This document shows, piece after piece, positions 1 through 8,880 of a stretch of 54,065 nucleotides of DNA. The position numbers and the translations under genes are program-made. The notes under the pieces are model-generated. The model did no database searches and was not told the DNA's origin. It worked only from the letters and a program-made list of their open reading frames with translations. The stretch is from Methylococcaceae bacterium (GTDB lineage Bacteria > Pseudomonadota > Gammaproteobacteria > Methylococcales > Methylomonadaceae), in the NCBI GenBank assembly GCA_006844705.1, contig SPJS01000105.1:1-54065 (forward strand). Direction: 5' to 3'. The first letter of the stretch is position 1, and the number at the start of each line of letters is the position of its first letter.

Positions 1-621
1 GTTATTTATTGCGAGATTTAGAATATCTTCGTTACACCCATTTTGCATATATTCGCTGCCAGCAAGCATTTTTGTTTGCGGGTTGTCTAATACATTAAAT
101 AAATAGTCTTCAACATTGTCGTTGTCATTAAACTGGCCATTCTGATAAATATAATTAAGTGATGAGATTTCCCGTTCGACAGGTTCACGAATAACTGTGA
201 AATAGCTGGCATTGGTTTTAATTATATTGTCTATGCCAAAAATGAAGTGTCCTGAAATAAAATCAGCCTGATTGATAACATCATCTTCTAAAGACATAGC
301 CGTTGACGACGCCCCTTGCCAGCCATCAATGATCTTAATGGAAGGGTTATACTTCCTGATATTGCAATGTAGATAGTGTTTTTCAAGATATTTTGCTGCA
401 ACTTCAAGGATAATATTAATTGAGCTGCCAGCAGCCTTAGGTATATGTAAAAAAATCAGTTTATGTGTATGTTCTTCAAAATCAGTTGGGTTTTGAATTT
501 CGTATGGCGTTAAAGAAATGAGTTTTGAATCAGGAAAGTGTAGCGAATTATGGCGGTCGGTCAGAAAGGGTAGATTTAGCTTTTTTGCCAGAAATCTTCT
601 GGTTTTCCATATGTTTAACAT
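1..621 (-). CDS. Sulfotransferase family protein, 3' end cut by window edge
   Basis: This open frame begins at an ATG at 621 and runs without a stop to base 1, giving the first 207 residues. It carries HIPKAAGSS at residues 59-67, matching the PAPS 5'-phosphosulfate-binding loop of sulfotransferases, and VIREPVER at 143-150, matching the 3'-phosphate-binding motif (R-x-P, then a Ser two residues later). No signal peptide is visible, so the enzyme is probably cytosolic and sulfates a sugar or lipid-linked glycan; the acceptor cannot be read from the sequence. It lies 36 nt downstream of the pyruvyl transferase on the same strand and is likely the fourth or later gene of that operon. The C-terminus is outside the window. 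Confidence 0.8.
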   Translation of the reverse strand, partial: MLNIWKTRRFLAKKLNLPFLTDRHNSLHFPDSKLISLTPYEIQNPTDFEEHTHKLIFLHIPKAAGSSINIILEVAAKYLEKHYLHCNIRKYNPSIKIIDGWQGASSTAMSLEDDVINQADFISGHFIFGIDNIIKTNASYFTVIREPVEREISSLNYIYQNGQFNDNDNVEDYLFNVLDNPQTKMLAGSEYMQNGCNEDILNLAINN

Positions 622-657
622 GAATAGCCTGCTTATTTTTTCTAATGTGATACAAAT

Positions 658-1827
658 CTATCGATTTAATCTAGCAGTATAGTAACTTTTGACTTCAGAA
701 GAAGCAGAAGATGCAAATTCAGCAATACTCTTTTTCAAAGTATTATGATTATTTTTGGCCTTCTCCATTTTCTGATAGAGCTCCTGATTGTTTTCTTCAC
801 CAGTCAAAAAATTAGATAATTTCAGGTATTCGCAATAGCCTTTGATTTTGTCCCGCGTCGCAATAGGCAGAACATTGCAACCTGAAATCATTCCAATGAG
901 TATCCCATGCAGGCGATCAGAGATCACGAGGTCAGTCTTTTGGTACAGTTTTTGTAATTCCTTGGTCGATGTCGGTAGGGTGATTTCAATATTGTCTGAT
1001 GTGTGGACTAGATCCATCAGTTTTGTCACTAATAAATGATCTTCCCGGATATTGGTGACAAATAAAATCAATTTGCTATCCAGTTTTTTGGCGGCATCAG
1101 AAAATCCCTTAATATAGTCATTAAAATGTTTTTGGTGCGCCCATCTTGAATGAAGGCAAAGCCCGATATAACCTTTCCAGGAGGATTGGCTCTGTTCCCC
1201 CTTATAAGCAAGAAATGCACAGTCAGGAACCAGTTTTATATTTTCGATACCAATATTTTTCAGGTTTTTGAATGTTCTGGGGTCTCTTATAGCGATTTCA
1301 TCAACATCTGCAAAGCATTGTTTTAAAAATGGAATGTGTTGAGGTTTTATTTTGAGTGAAATAGGGCCGTAAATGATATTTTTTAGCGGTTTCTTCATGG
1401 CATTCAAATATGAATGAATGTCCAGTAAAGAGTAAGGAATATCCATTTCTCCCCCGACAGACACAATATGATCATATTGAATATCAGTGGAAGAGGATTT
1501 TTTTATGCAAGACATCAAGGGGGAAAAATAGTTGTTAATGATCAATTTTTCCAGGAAGGGACGGCTGCGCATATAGTGATCGACACTTTTTCTTAATGCA
1601 AATAATGGAGGCTTGATCTTGATGTTGCTGTTTAGGCCTGATTGTAAGACAGCCGGTAGAGCGACAAATTGATCATTTCTTAAAGGGTAAGGATAAACAT
1701 GCGTTTCAGCTTGAGGAAGCTGCTGATGAATAAAGTTGGCAACCGCTTCATAAATAAAAAGATCGCCAACATTTCCTCCAAAATTGGCAGCCAACAACAT
1801 AATTTTCTTGTTATTTGTAGATGTCAT
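658..1827 (-). CDS. Polysaccharide pyruvyl transferase family protein
   Basis: A 389-residue protein with the two-lobed layout of polysaccharide pyruvyl transferases (CsaB/WcaK type). The N-terminal loop GGNVGD sits at residues 17-22, a VSVGGE segment lies near 122, and the C-terminal DRLHG motif near residue 305 is the family hallmark. Such enzymes transfer pyruvate from phosphoenolpyruvate to a sugar as a ketal, adding negative charge to exopolysaccharide or cell-wall glycan. The start lies 1 nt past the stop of the upstream acyltransferase gene, so the two are co-transcribed and probably translationally coupled. Substrate sugar unknown. A few family members have other roles, so the transferred group is inference. 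Confidence 0.8.
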   Translation of the reverse strand: MTSTNNKKIMLLAANFGGNVGDLFIYEAVANFIHQQLPQAETHVYPYPLRNDQFVALPAVLQSGLNSNIKIKPPLFALRKSVDHYMRSRPFLEKLIINNYFSPLMSCIKKSSSTDIQYDHIVSVGGEMDIPYSLLDIHSYLNAMKKPLKNIIYGPISLKIKPQHIPFLKQCFADVDEIAIRDPRTFKNLKNIGIENIKLVPDCAFLAYKGEQSQSSWKGYIGLCLHSRWAHQKHFNDYIKGFSDAAKKLDSKLILFVTNIREDHLLVTKLMDLVHTSDNIEITLPTSTKELQKLYQKTDLVISDRLHGILIGMISGCNVLPIATRDKIKGYCEYLKLSNFLTGEENNQELYQKMEKAKNNHNTLKKSIAEFASSASSEVKSYYTARLNR

Positions 1828-1828
1828 T

Positions 1829-2818
1829 TTACCGGTTTAAGACGCTGAAAGAATAATAGTTAATATGAAACATGGTTCTTATTTCATCACTCCATTTTGT
1901 ATGCCAGTCCATTACCTTGCCATAAAACTCAATACGTTTAGTTAGCTTGTGATCGAATATGTAATTAAAGGCATCCTGACGCATGAGCATGGCAGGAGAT
2001 GAAGTGGATATGCTTTCATCATAAGTGGTTTTAAGAATAACAATGCATTCTTCATTGAAAATGCAAAGGTCAGTCGCTACTAATTGCGCGTCATAAAAAT
2101 ATTGAAATACTTTTCCACGCTTCTTGTTGCAGAAATTGGCCAGCATATCCCGGTAAAATTTTCCTTGGCTGTTATTGATGTTGACTGCGGTGCCAAGTTC
2201 GTTTTTCCAGCCTGATGATTCCATTTTGCCATAATCAATGATGGCCTGCTCCATTTCATCTGCGTGGTCAAGAATCTTTAATTCGGTTAACGTAGATTCT
2301 CGTTCTAAACGATTGCGTTGGCGACGCAGGTTTTGTCTCAGGTTTTTCCCCCGGGCAGACCAATAGTCGTCAAAACTTCCATTGAGAGTTACTCGGGCTG
2401 TTTTAATGTAATCCAAAGTATTAATATTTGAACTTTTTGCAGGACGATGAAAAAAATCAGGGTCTTGCTGTGTAATGCTGAGAAGCAGTGTTGGAAAGGG
2501 GAGTTTGGTTTTTAATTCAGCTAAAACGTTCTCGGTTGAGATATGTTTTTGTTGTAACCAGAGGCCGATTGGTGCCTGTGAAGGCTGGAATGTTTCCCAG
2601 GTGCCAAATTTTTTTTTAATGAGTAAGGTAATGACCTCAGGGTTGGCAATATCACCATAAATGGCCAGTTTATCGTTGGACGGATTGGCAAAATGTGCGA
2701 CCAGAGGCACAACAAAATCTGAATCAAGTAAAGGGTGATTGCCGGTTTGTTGGTTAAGAGCATCCCATTGTTGTGTGAATCGGTCAAATTCAGAGATGGG
2801 ATAAAGTGTCCAGGTCAT
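1829..2818 (-). CDS. GNAT/FemAB-like acyltransferase (BioF2-like domain)
   Basis: A 329-residue soluble protein resembling the FemAB/CelD-type GNAT group often found in exopolysaccharide clusters, especially next to exosortase loci. The central basic stretch LRQNLRRQRNRLER near residues 162-175, followed by a tail containing an MLMRQDAFNYIFDH segment, is typical of this acetyltransferase-like domain. Probable role: acylation or aminoacylation of a glycan precursor in the cytosol; donor and acceptor cannot be read. Its ATG overlaps the stop of the aminotransferase gene by 4 nt (2815-2818), and the pyruvyl transferase follows at once, so it is the second gene of a tightly packed operon. Confidence 0.7.
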   Translation of the reverse strand: MTWTLYPISEFDRFTQQWDALNQQTGNHPLLDSDFVVPLVAHFANPSNDKLAIYGDIANPEVITLLIKKKFGTWETFQPSQAPIGLWLQQKHISTENVLAELKTKLPFPTLLLSITQQDPDFFHRPAKSSNINTLDYIKTARVTLNGSFDDYWSARGKNLRQNLRRQRNRLERESTLTELKILDHADEMEQAIIDYGKMESSGWKNELGTAVNINNSQGKFYRDMLANFCNKKRGKVFQYFYDAQLVATDLCIFNEECIVILKTTYDESISTSSPAMLMRQDAFNYIFDHKLTKRIEFYGKVMDWHTKWSDEIRTMFHINYYSFSVLNR

Positions 2819-4002
2819 TTATTTTCCTTTGAGAGAGTATTGCTTATCTGGGTGATCATCCATTCTATTTCTTGTTTGGTTAATGATTGATGACAAGGAA
2901 ATTGAAAGATATGTTCGCTATATTCTACACTGGTGGGGCAGGTATCCATGGTGACTTCCGCATCTAAAAATTCACCAAACCGCCAGATGGGCACCCCTAA
3001 TTGTTTGAGTTGTGTAAAGCACTCTTTAGGGTTATCCACATATAAGGGATAGACAAAGGGAACCGTATTTTCGGGGAGGTCGGTAAATAGTGGATGGCAG
3101 TGATCAAGTTTTGATAAGGCAAGGTCAATTTTTTTGTAGTTTTCCCTTCTGCAAAAAGCAGATTGCTTTGAATCTGCATGTTTAATCAGCCACTCAGATA
3201 AAACAGAATTTTTTTTATAAACCCAATCCGGGTCAAGCCCAAAACCACCTTCAGATGAGCCGGGGCCGATTTTTGCTGATGGGTTTTTTCTAATTTTTTT
3301 CAATTCTGTCCATAACAACGTTTTAATGTAAAAAAGCGCATTGATAAAGAATCCAGCCAATCCCAAGCGATGATAATAAATTGATTTTTCAATGGTATTA
3401 ATTACTGCTTTTAGCTGAAATTTATAATCAGGGGGCGTTAATTTCAGGTCATCCAGGTTTTTTTTACTGGAACAAAGCAGCCCACCTTCATAAATGGGAA
3501 AAAATTTCATGCTGCTGGCAATGGTATAGTCACCAGTAGCCCCAATGCCAAGCCCATTATCGGTTGCGCCAAAAAAAGCGTGAGCACAGTCTTCAATCAA
3601 AACAATATTCTGCTTAGAGCAAATCTCGCGCAGTTGATCTAGCTGTTGAGCGAACCCAAAATAATGCGTTGCCAGTATGGCTTTCGTTGAATGATTTAAT
3701 TTTTTTTGAATGTCGTCTATATTCGCTTGAGTATCTCGGTTTATTTTATAAAAAATGGCTTTGCCTTTTAGCCATATAACCGGGGCAACCATAGCTTCAC
3801 AGTGAAAGGCAGGAATCAGGACTTCGTCACCGGGTTGTAGATTTATATGTTTTAAAGCCAAGGCTAACGCTGCTCTTCCACTGGTCGTGTATTTTTTATG
3901 TGGAAGATCTAAAACAGATGCAATGGGTTGTCTGGATTGAGTTGAAGAAAACTCTAATAACGGAGTAAGCGGAATTTTTGCTTGAGGAAAGACTGGGTTC
4001 AT
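2815..4002 (-). CDS. DegT/DnrJ/EryC1/StrS-family PLP aminotransferase
   Basis: A 395-residue PLP-dependent enzyme of the sugar aminotransferase family. Visible signatures are TSGRAALALAL (residues 40-50), the EDCAHA motif with the PLP-nitrogen-binding Asp at 138, and SSMKFFP with the Schiff-base Lys at 166. The family transaminates nucleotide-linked keto-sugars to amino-sugars in the cytosol. The lysine motif is followed by IYEGG rather than the usual G-E-G-G arrangement, a variation seen in divergent members tied to exopolysaccharide loci. It is the first gene of the leftward operon and diverges from the acyl carrier protein gene across a 91-nt spacer that must hold both promoters. Confidence 0.8.
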   Translation of the reverse strand: MNPVFPQAKIPLTPLLEFSSTQSRQPIASVLDLPHKKYTTSGRAALALALKHINLQPGDEVLIPAFHCEAMVAPVIWLKGKAIFYKINRDTQANIDDIQKKLNHSTKAILATHYFGFAQQLDQLREICSKQNIVLIEDCAHAFFGATDNGLGIGATGDYTIASSMKFFPIYEGGLLCSSKKNLDDLKLTPPDYKFQLKAVINTIEKSIYYHRLGLAGFFINALFYIKTLLWTELKKIRKNPSAKIGPGSSEGGFGLDPDWVYKKNSVLSEWLIKHADSKQSAFCRRENYKKIDLALSKLDHCHPLFTDLPENTVPFVYPLYVDNPKECFTQLKQLGVPIWRFGEFLDAEVTMDTCPTSVEYSEHIFQFPCHQSLTKQEIEWMITQISNTLSKENK

Positions 4003-4093
4003 AAATTTTACGGTCTGGGGTAGAATCGTTCGCTCAATGAAATAAATGGATTAGTTTTTTTTACTATTATAACTTTAGATATACAGGTTATTT

Positions 4094-4342
4094 ATGTCAA
4101 TGTTGTTAGAAGTCGGTCATATTTTACGTAGCATTTTACAGTTGGATGAAAATGCGCCATTAGATGAGGATGTTTTGTTAGTAGGCTCTATGCCTGAATT
4201 TGATTCTATGGCTGTTGTGTCAGTACTGACAGCACTTGAAGAAAAATATGGTTTTTTTGTAGAAGACGATGAAATTGACGCTGAAGTATTTGTTTCTGTG
4301 GGTTCTTTGGTCAGTTTTGTGGAACAAAAGCTGGCAGGTTAA
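4094..4342 (+). CDS. Acyl carrier protein, exosortase A cluster
   Basis: An 82-residue acidic helical protein of acyl carrier protein size. Ser38 in the motif F-D-S-M is the predicted 4'-phosphopantetheine attachment site. The position, immediately before the two hydrolases and near the AMP-dependent ligase and the exosortase, matches the dedicated ACP of XrtA (EpsH) gene clusters rather than the fatty-acid ACP, which would sit by fabF. It probably receives an acyl or aminoacyl group from the ligase at 8881-10458. It is the first gene of a rightward three-gene unit, with 29 nt to the next gene. Confidence 0.88.
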   Translation: MSMLLEVGHILRSILQLDENAPLDEDVLLVGSMPEFDSMAVVSVLTALEEKYGFFVEDDEIDAEVFVSVGSLVSFVEQKLAG

Positions 4343-4371
4343 ATTAGAGGCATCTATTTCCCCAAGGTGAT

Positions 4372-5175
4372 ATGACCCCGTTTTTTTTAGAACATCAAAA
4401 TTATAGTTTATTTGTTAACTATTATCCGTCTAACACTGAAAAATGTGTGCTTTGTATTCCGGCATTTGCTGAGGAAATGAATAAATCCAGACGAATGGTA
4501 AGCCAACAAGCCCGCGCATGGGTTGAACAGGGGTATTCTGTGGTTAGTTTTGATTTATTTGGTACCGGGGATAGCTATGGGGAGTTTGGCGAGGCAACGT
4601 GGCGCATATGGCTGGATAATATCAACGAGCTTATCTTGTGGTTAAAAACGAAAGGGTATAGCCAAATAAGTCTTTGGAGCTTAAGGGCAGGAAGTCTGTT
4701 AGCGTTAGATTTTCTTAATCGTACCGATGAAAAATTTGACAGATTGATTGCATGGCAGCCCGTATTAACGGGGGAGCAGTATGTCATGCAATTTTTGCGA
4801 TTAAAAGCAGCAGCTTCGTTTATGGAAAATAATGCGCCTCAGATAAAAACGTCAGAAATAAAACAACGATTGATTGAAGGGCACACCGAAGAAGTTGCTG
4901 GGTATTTGTTAAATCCGCAATTAATGGTGCCGATGCTGGAATTAAAATGCTTACAAAATGACATCAACAATGTTGGGTATTTCCATGTGTTTGAAATAAG
5001 TCTGGATGAGGCGTCAACCCCTACTTATCAAACCCAAAAATGGGTTGATAATTTGAAACAGCTTAATAACCACGTGTCTTTAGAAATACTGAATGACATA
5101 CAATTTTGGGCAAGCCAAGAGATAACTGAATCCAAAAAATTAATATCATTAACGTGTCAAGCGCTAGATGAATAA
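4372..5175 (+). CDS. Alpha/beta hydrolase 2, exosortase A system-associated
   Basis: A 267-residue alpha/beta-hydrolase-fold protein matching the 'hydrolase 2' family of exosortase A clusters. Segments such as CIPAFAEEMNKSRRM (residues 25-39) and FDLFGTGDS (61-69) are characteristic. At the nucleophile elbow, where catalytic members read G-x-S-x-G, this protein reads W-S-L-R-A-G near residues 102-107, so no Ser or Cys nucleophile is in place; it may be non-hydrolytic or use another residue. Start chosen at the ATG at 4372, preceded by an AAGGTGA ribosome site. It lies between the ACP and hydrolase 1 and is presumably co-transcribed with them. Confidence 0.85.
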   Translation: MTPFFLEHQNYSLFVNYYPSNTEKCVLCIPAFAEEMNKSRRMVSQQARAWVEQGYSVVSFDLFGTGDSYGEFGEATWRIWLDNINELILWLKTKGYSQISLWSLRAGSLLALDFLNRTDEKFDRLIAWQPVLTGEQYVMQFLRLKAAASFMENNAPQIKTSEIKQRLIEGHTEEVAGYLLNPQLMVPMLELKCLQNDINNVGYFHVFEISLDEASTPTYQTQKWVDNLKQLNNHVSLEILNDIQFWASQEITESKKLISLTCQALDE

Positions 5176-5211
5176 TCCATCAGTTTCCTAGTCATCAGGT
5201 CTACAAAAGTT

Positions 5212-6099
5212 ATGTCCAGCCAAGAGATCCCTGTCGTTATTTCCTGCTCCCAAGATGAGTTGTTGAGCATACTCCATATTCCAGTAAAGGCTGAAAAAAT
5301 CGGTGTGTTGATTGTGGTAGGAGGACCTCAATATCGCGTGGGTAGCCATCGGCAATTTGTTTTGCTGGCCCGCAAACTGTGTGAAAACAATTTTCCTGTC
5401 ATGCGGTTTGATTATCGGGGAATGGGGGATTCAAGCGGAATAATAAGAAGTTTCGCCCAGGTAGATGAGGACATTCAGGCGGCGATCGACGCTTTTTATG
5501 AACAGTGTCCGGATTTAACAGGTGTGGTTATCTGGGGGCTTTGTGATGCGGCTTCGGCCGCGTTGTTTTATGCCTACCAGGATAAAAGGGTGCAAGGACT
5601 GATTTTATTAAACCCCTGGGTTTTTACCGAACAAGGTGAAGCCAAAACCTATTTAAAACATTATTATTGGCAGCGTTTAACGAGTGCTGATTTATGGAAA
5701 AAAGTTCTGTGTTTACAATTTAATTATCAGGATTCGCTGCGCTCTTTGGTAGCTTTCGCGAGCAAGATTCGAGCTTCAACAGATGAAGTCAAGCAGGGGC
5801 CAAAGGCTCATTATTCAGATCTTGTAGACGCGACATTAGCTTTACCTGTCAGGATGAGGGAGTGTTTAAAGCGTTTTAATCATCCGGTCATGATCATATT
5901 AAGTGGAAGAGATTTAACTGCAGAGGAGTTTAGAGAGGTAGTTAAAGCTGATCACGAATGGCATGGATTATTAGCCCAATCGCCGGTGCAACGTGTTGAT
6001 ATTCAGCAGGCTGATCATACCTTTTCCAGTCAACAATGGCGTGCTGAAGTTGAAAATGTGACGCTTGAATGGGTAAAAGCGTTAACAGGTCCTGCCTAA
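5212..6099 (+). CDS. Alpha/beta hydrolase 1, exosortase A system-associated
   Basis: A 295-residue alpha/beta hydrolase of the 'hydrolase 1' family found with exosortase A. It shows MRFDYRGMGDSSG near residues 64-76 and a nucleophile elbow G-L-C-D-A-A near residues 108-113, with Cys in the nucleophile position. A late Asp (near 229) and the His in DHTFSS (about 267-272) could complete a Cys-His-Asp triad. The substrate is unknown; the conserved linkage with ACP, ligase and decarboxylase suggests processing of an acyl- or thioester-bound intermediate for extracellular matrix production. The stop overlaps the convergent exosortase stop by 4 nt (6096-6099). Confidence 0.87.
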   Translation: MSSQEIPVVISCSQDELLSILHIPVKAEKIGVLIVVGGPQYRVGSHRQFVLLARKLCENNFPVMRFDYRGMGDSSGIIRSFAQVDEDIQAAIDAFYEQCPDLTGVVIWGLCDAASAALFYAYQDKRVQGLILLNPWVFTEQGEAKTYLKHYYWQRLTSADLWKKVLCLQFNYQDSLRSLVAFASKIRASTDEVKQGPKAHYSDLVDATLALPVRMRECLKRFNHPVMIILSGRDLTAEEFREVVKADHEWHGLLAQSPVQRVDIQQADHTFSSQQWRAEVENVTLEWVKALTGPA

Positions 6100-7658
6100 A
6101 AAGAAGCCAGCCAATTGTCTCGACGCACTTTTTGCTCTAAATCAAATCGATGCGTTTCTGTGTACACGACAAAGTAGATTTCTGCTGAAGTGTTTAAAGT
6201 CAGTCGTTTGATTAGCTGAAAGGCTTTAGCAAAGTAACTTTTGTTGGTTGCATAATTGCCAACTTGATACCATTTGAGCGTAGTCACTTCATCGGTGTTG
6301 TTATTCATAGATTCCAGAATAACTAAATCGACCTCAGAATCAGTGGTCTGAATGGTTGTATTCAGCTGCTTCATAATACGCCATTGGTCTTTTTGGTCTT
6401 CAGTGATCAGCGTATTCCGTGAATTGACCAGTTCAGCACCTTGGGTTTCGTTGCCAAAGTTAGCCTGGTAAATGCCTATGACCAAACCCTCATCATTGAT
6501 GTAAAAATCCAGGCGTTCAGATTCTGCACCTTTAAATGCAGGTCGCCATTTCCAATTGGGTGCTTCCGTGATTTTCCAGTGATTGACGTTGGCTAATGCA
6601 TGCCATTCAGATAACGCCAATTGTGCAGAATAGTTACGTTGTAATTGATCATAGCCAATGGGCCAAAATAATAATGAGATTAACAGGGCCGAAAGAGGCA
6701 CGACATAATGATGGACAGCTGTGGAAGAGGTAGGTTTAGCGGCACCCGGTTCAAACGATGGCGTGGGAACGGCGTCTTTCCAGAACGAGCCAATATAAAA
6801 CATAACAAATATAATGATGCCAAAGAAGGCAGCGCCATAGATTAAGTGATCCACGCCAACAGCCAATGTCATGTCGCTCATGTGGCCAATCATAATGATC
6901 ATATAGGCGCGTAAGCCATTTGCCAGTAACGGAATGACAAACGATAAAAGGGCAAAAATTAAGCGCTTATAGGCTTTTGTATACGTTATGTAGGCGTAGA
7001 TCAAGCCCAATGTAATGGTTGCGATTAAATACCTTAACCCCGAACAGGCCTCAACCACTTCCCAGTCGCCACTGACCAGGGAAAGATGCAGGCCTTCCCG
7101 AAATACAGTAATTCCAGTGAGTTTTAACATGAACACTGAAATGTCGGCAGTAAGGATCATCAGGTCGGGGAGCAAGCCTTCGCCGACGGGGACCATCATG
7201 TACAAAAAACAAAGCGGGAAAAGAATGCTCAAGGCTGCAGTGTTTCCCAGAAAGAACCACAGACTGCCAATCAATAGGCCGACAACCGCATATTGTTGAA
7301 TAACCAGCACATGCGTGATCGATGCCATAATCCAAAGCAGTCCATTGGCAAGCAGGAACAGCAGGCCCAACAAACTGCGCTTTTGTGGATTTAGTAATGT
7401 TTTATGGACGGATTTGTTACGCCAGACTAGCCAGGTTGAAACAGGCAAGACGATCATCCCGTGCGCATAGGTGTCTGATCTTAACCAGATAGAAATAATA
7501 GATTCCCAGGTAGTAAAAAAAATCAAAATACTAGCAACGAAAATCGCGAGCAACGACAGTAATGTGCGTTGTTCATTTTTATCTAATGCACCCATTTGAG
7601 AAATCATGTGTATGTGTTTAAAAGATGAAGAGTTTGTTAAACCAATACTTCCCGGCAC
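6096..7658 (-). CDS. xrtA: Exosortase A (XrtA/EpsH) with fused C-terminal EpsI domain
   Basis: Polytopic inner-membrane transpeptidase-like protein that recognises PEP-CTERM tails and processes secreted proteins. Numbering from the GTG at 7658, the catalytic Cys is C205 in E-A-C-S-G-L-R, the Arg is R250 in A-N-G-L-R, and the His is H271 in V-D-H. About eight membrane segments fill residues 30-300. The soluble tail (about 330-520) is an EpsI-like domain, often a separate gene. The start is uncertain: the GTG overlaps the decarboxylase gene by 22 nt, and an ATG at 7607 would also fit; neither has a clear ribosome site. It is the last gene of a leftward ligase-decarboxylase-exosortase unit, and its likely substrates are encoded at 10673-12625. 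Confidence 0.93.
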   Translation of the reverse strand: MPGSIGLTNSSSFKHIHMISQMGALDKNEQRTLLSLLAIFVASILIFFTTWESIISIWLRSDTYAHGMIVLPVSTWLVWRNKSVHKTLLNPQKRSLLGLLFLLANGLLWIMASITHVLVIQQYAVVGLLIGSLWFFLGNTAALSILFPLCFLYMMVPVGEGLLPDLMILTADISVFMLKLTGITVFREGLHLSLVSGDWEVVEACSGLRYLIATITLGLIYAYITYTKAYKRLIFALLSFVIPLLANGLRAYMIIMIGHMSDMTLAVGVDHLIYGAAFFGIIIFVMFYIGSFWKDAVPTPSFEPGAAKPTSSTAVHHYVVPLSALLISLLFWPIGYDQLQRNYSAQLALSEWHALANVNHWKITEAPNWKWRPAFKGAESERLDFYINDEGLVIGIYQANFGNETQGAELVNSRNTLITEDQKDQWRIMKQLNTTIQTTDSEVDLVILESMNNNTDEVTTLKWYQVGNYATNKSYFAKAFQLIKRLTLNTSAEIYFVVYTETHRFDLEQKVRRDNWLASF

Positions 7659-8872
7659 TCGGGCTGGCTCAAAAATAAATGTGGGCTGGCTGTGAAACCA
7701 TACGCGCCTGACTGAAAAACAGTAATGTAATCACCTGTTTGTGCAACGGGAAGGTCCATTTTTCCGGCAAGAATATCAAGGGGAGTACACAACGGGCCGA
7801 CGATATTAACATTTTCAGTGGCGCTGGGTTCACCCATTTTATTGGCGATAGCCACAGGGTAATTTTTGCGGATAACCTGCCCAAAGTTTCCAGTGGCGGC
7901 CAAGTGATGATGTAAGCCGCCATCTACAACCAGAAATGCTTGTTCTCTAGAATATTTTTTATCGATAATTTTGGACACGTATACACCCGCTTCTCCGACG
8001 AGATATCGACCAAGTTCAATGATAATGTCAGCCTGAGGGAAACGTTGATGAAACTTTTCCATGTTAGCTGCCAGCTTTTCACCAATCTCTTTGAGCGGCA
8101 ACGGGGTTTCACCTGGAAAATAAGGAATACCATAACCACCACCAATGTTCAGTTTTATGATATCCAGGTTGGCCTCGGTTAGCAGTCGATCAGCTAATAA
8201 TAAACTGCGTTGTTGCGCTTCAATAATGGACTCAGGTTTCAGGTTCTGCGAGCCACTGTAAATATGAAACCCCTGAAATGTTACCGGTAAGGACTGAATT
8301 CTTTGTAACAGGGCTGGGAGGCGTTCTTCGTCAATGCCGAATTGTTTGGGGCCGCCACTCATTTTCATGCCGGAGGCTTTCAGCTCAAACGCCGGGTTGA
8401 TGCGTACAGCAATATTGGCGATATATCCTTTTTGTTCGACAATGGCAACGATTCTGTCGAGTTCCGTTTCGGACTCAATGTTAATGGTGATCCCTGCTGC
8501 AATGGCTTGGGACAATTCTTCAATACGCTTACCCGGGCCAGCCATGCTGATATGTTTTGGTGACATGGGGGTGTCCAGGGCCACCTGCATTTCATTGGCC
8601 GAAGCCAGGTCAAAGCCGTCCACAATCGCAGCCATATGTTGAACCAGAGCAGGCATCGGATTGGCTTTCATTGCATAATGAATTTTAAGCTTTTCCGGCA
8701 TGTGTTGGCGCACATAGTTGACCCGTTCAGTTAATTTAGCCCGGTCATAGGCATAAAAGGGCGTTGAACCTACGCGGTCAACCAGTTGGGACACGGAGAG
8801 GCCGCCAATCATTAATTGATTGTCTTTTACTTCATATTGGGTTTGCGGAGCGTGAACAGGCGTTTTTGACAT
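7637..8872 (-). CDS. PLP-dependent decarboxylase, exosortase A system-associated
   Basis: A 411-residue fold-type III PLP decarboxylase related to diaminopimelate and ornithine decarboxylases. The PLP lysine is K69 in YAMKANP; the phosphate-binding glycine loop GGGYGIPYF and a C-terminal GPLCTPLD motif, with the active-site Cys contributed across the dimer, are all present. Members tied to exosortase A form their own subfamily. The amino-acid substrate is unknown; the neighbouring AMP-dependent ligase and ACP suggest the amine product or the amino acid itself enters a carrier-bound pathway. The start lies 8 nt after the ligase stop, and the 3' end overlaps the exosortase frame. Confidence 0.9.
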   Translation of the reverse strand: MSKTPVHAPQTQYEVKDNQLMIGGLSVSQLVDRVGSTPFYAYDRAKLTERVNYVRQHMPEKLKIHYAMKANPMPALVQHMAAIVDGFDLASANEMQVALDTPMSPKHISMAGPGKRIEELSQAIAAGITINIESETELDRIVAIVEQKGYIANIAVRINPAFELKASGMKMSGGPKQFGIDEERLPALLQRIQSLPVTFQGFHIYSGSQNLKPESIIEAQQRSLLLADRLLTEANLDIIKLNIGGGYGIPYFPGETPLPLKEIGEKLAANMEKFHQRFPQADIIIELGRYLVGEAGVYVSKIIDKKYSREQAFLVVDGGLHHHLAATGNFGQVIRKNYPVAIANKMGEPSATENVNIVGPLCTPLDILAGKMDLPVAQTGDYITVFQSGAYGFTASPHLFLSQPECREVLV

Positions 8873-8880
8873 GGAGAAAA

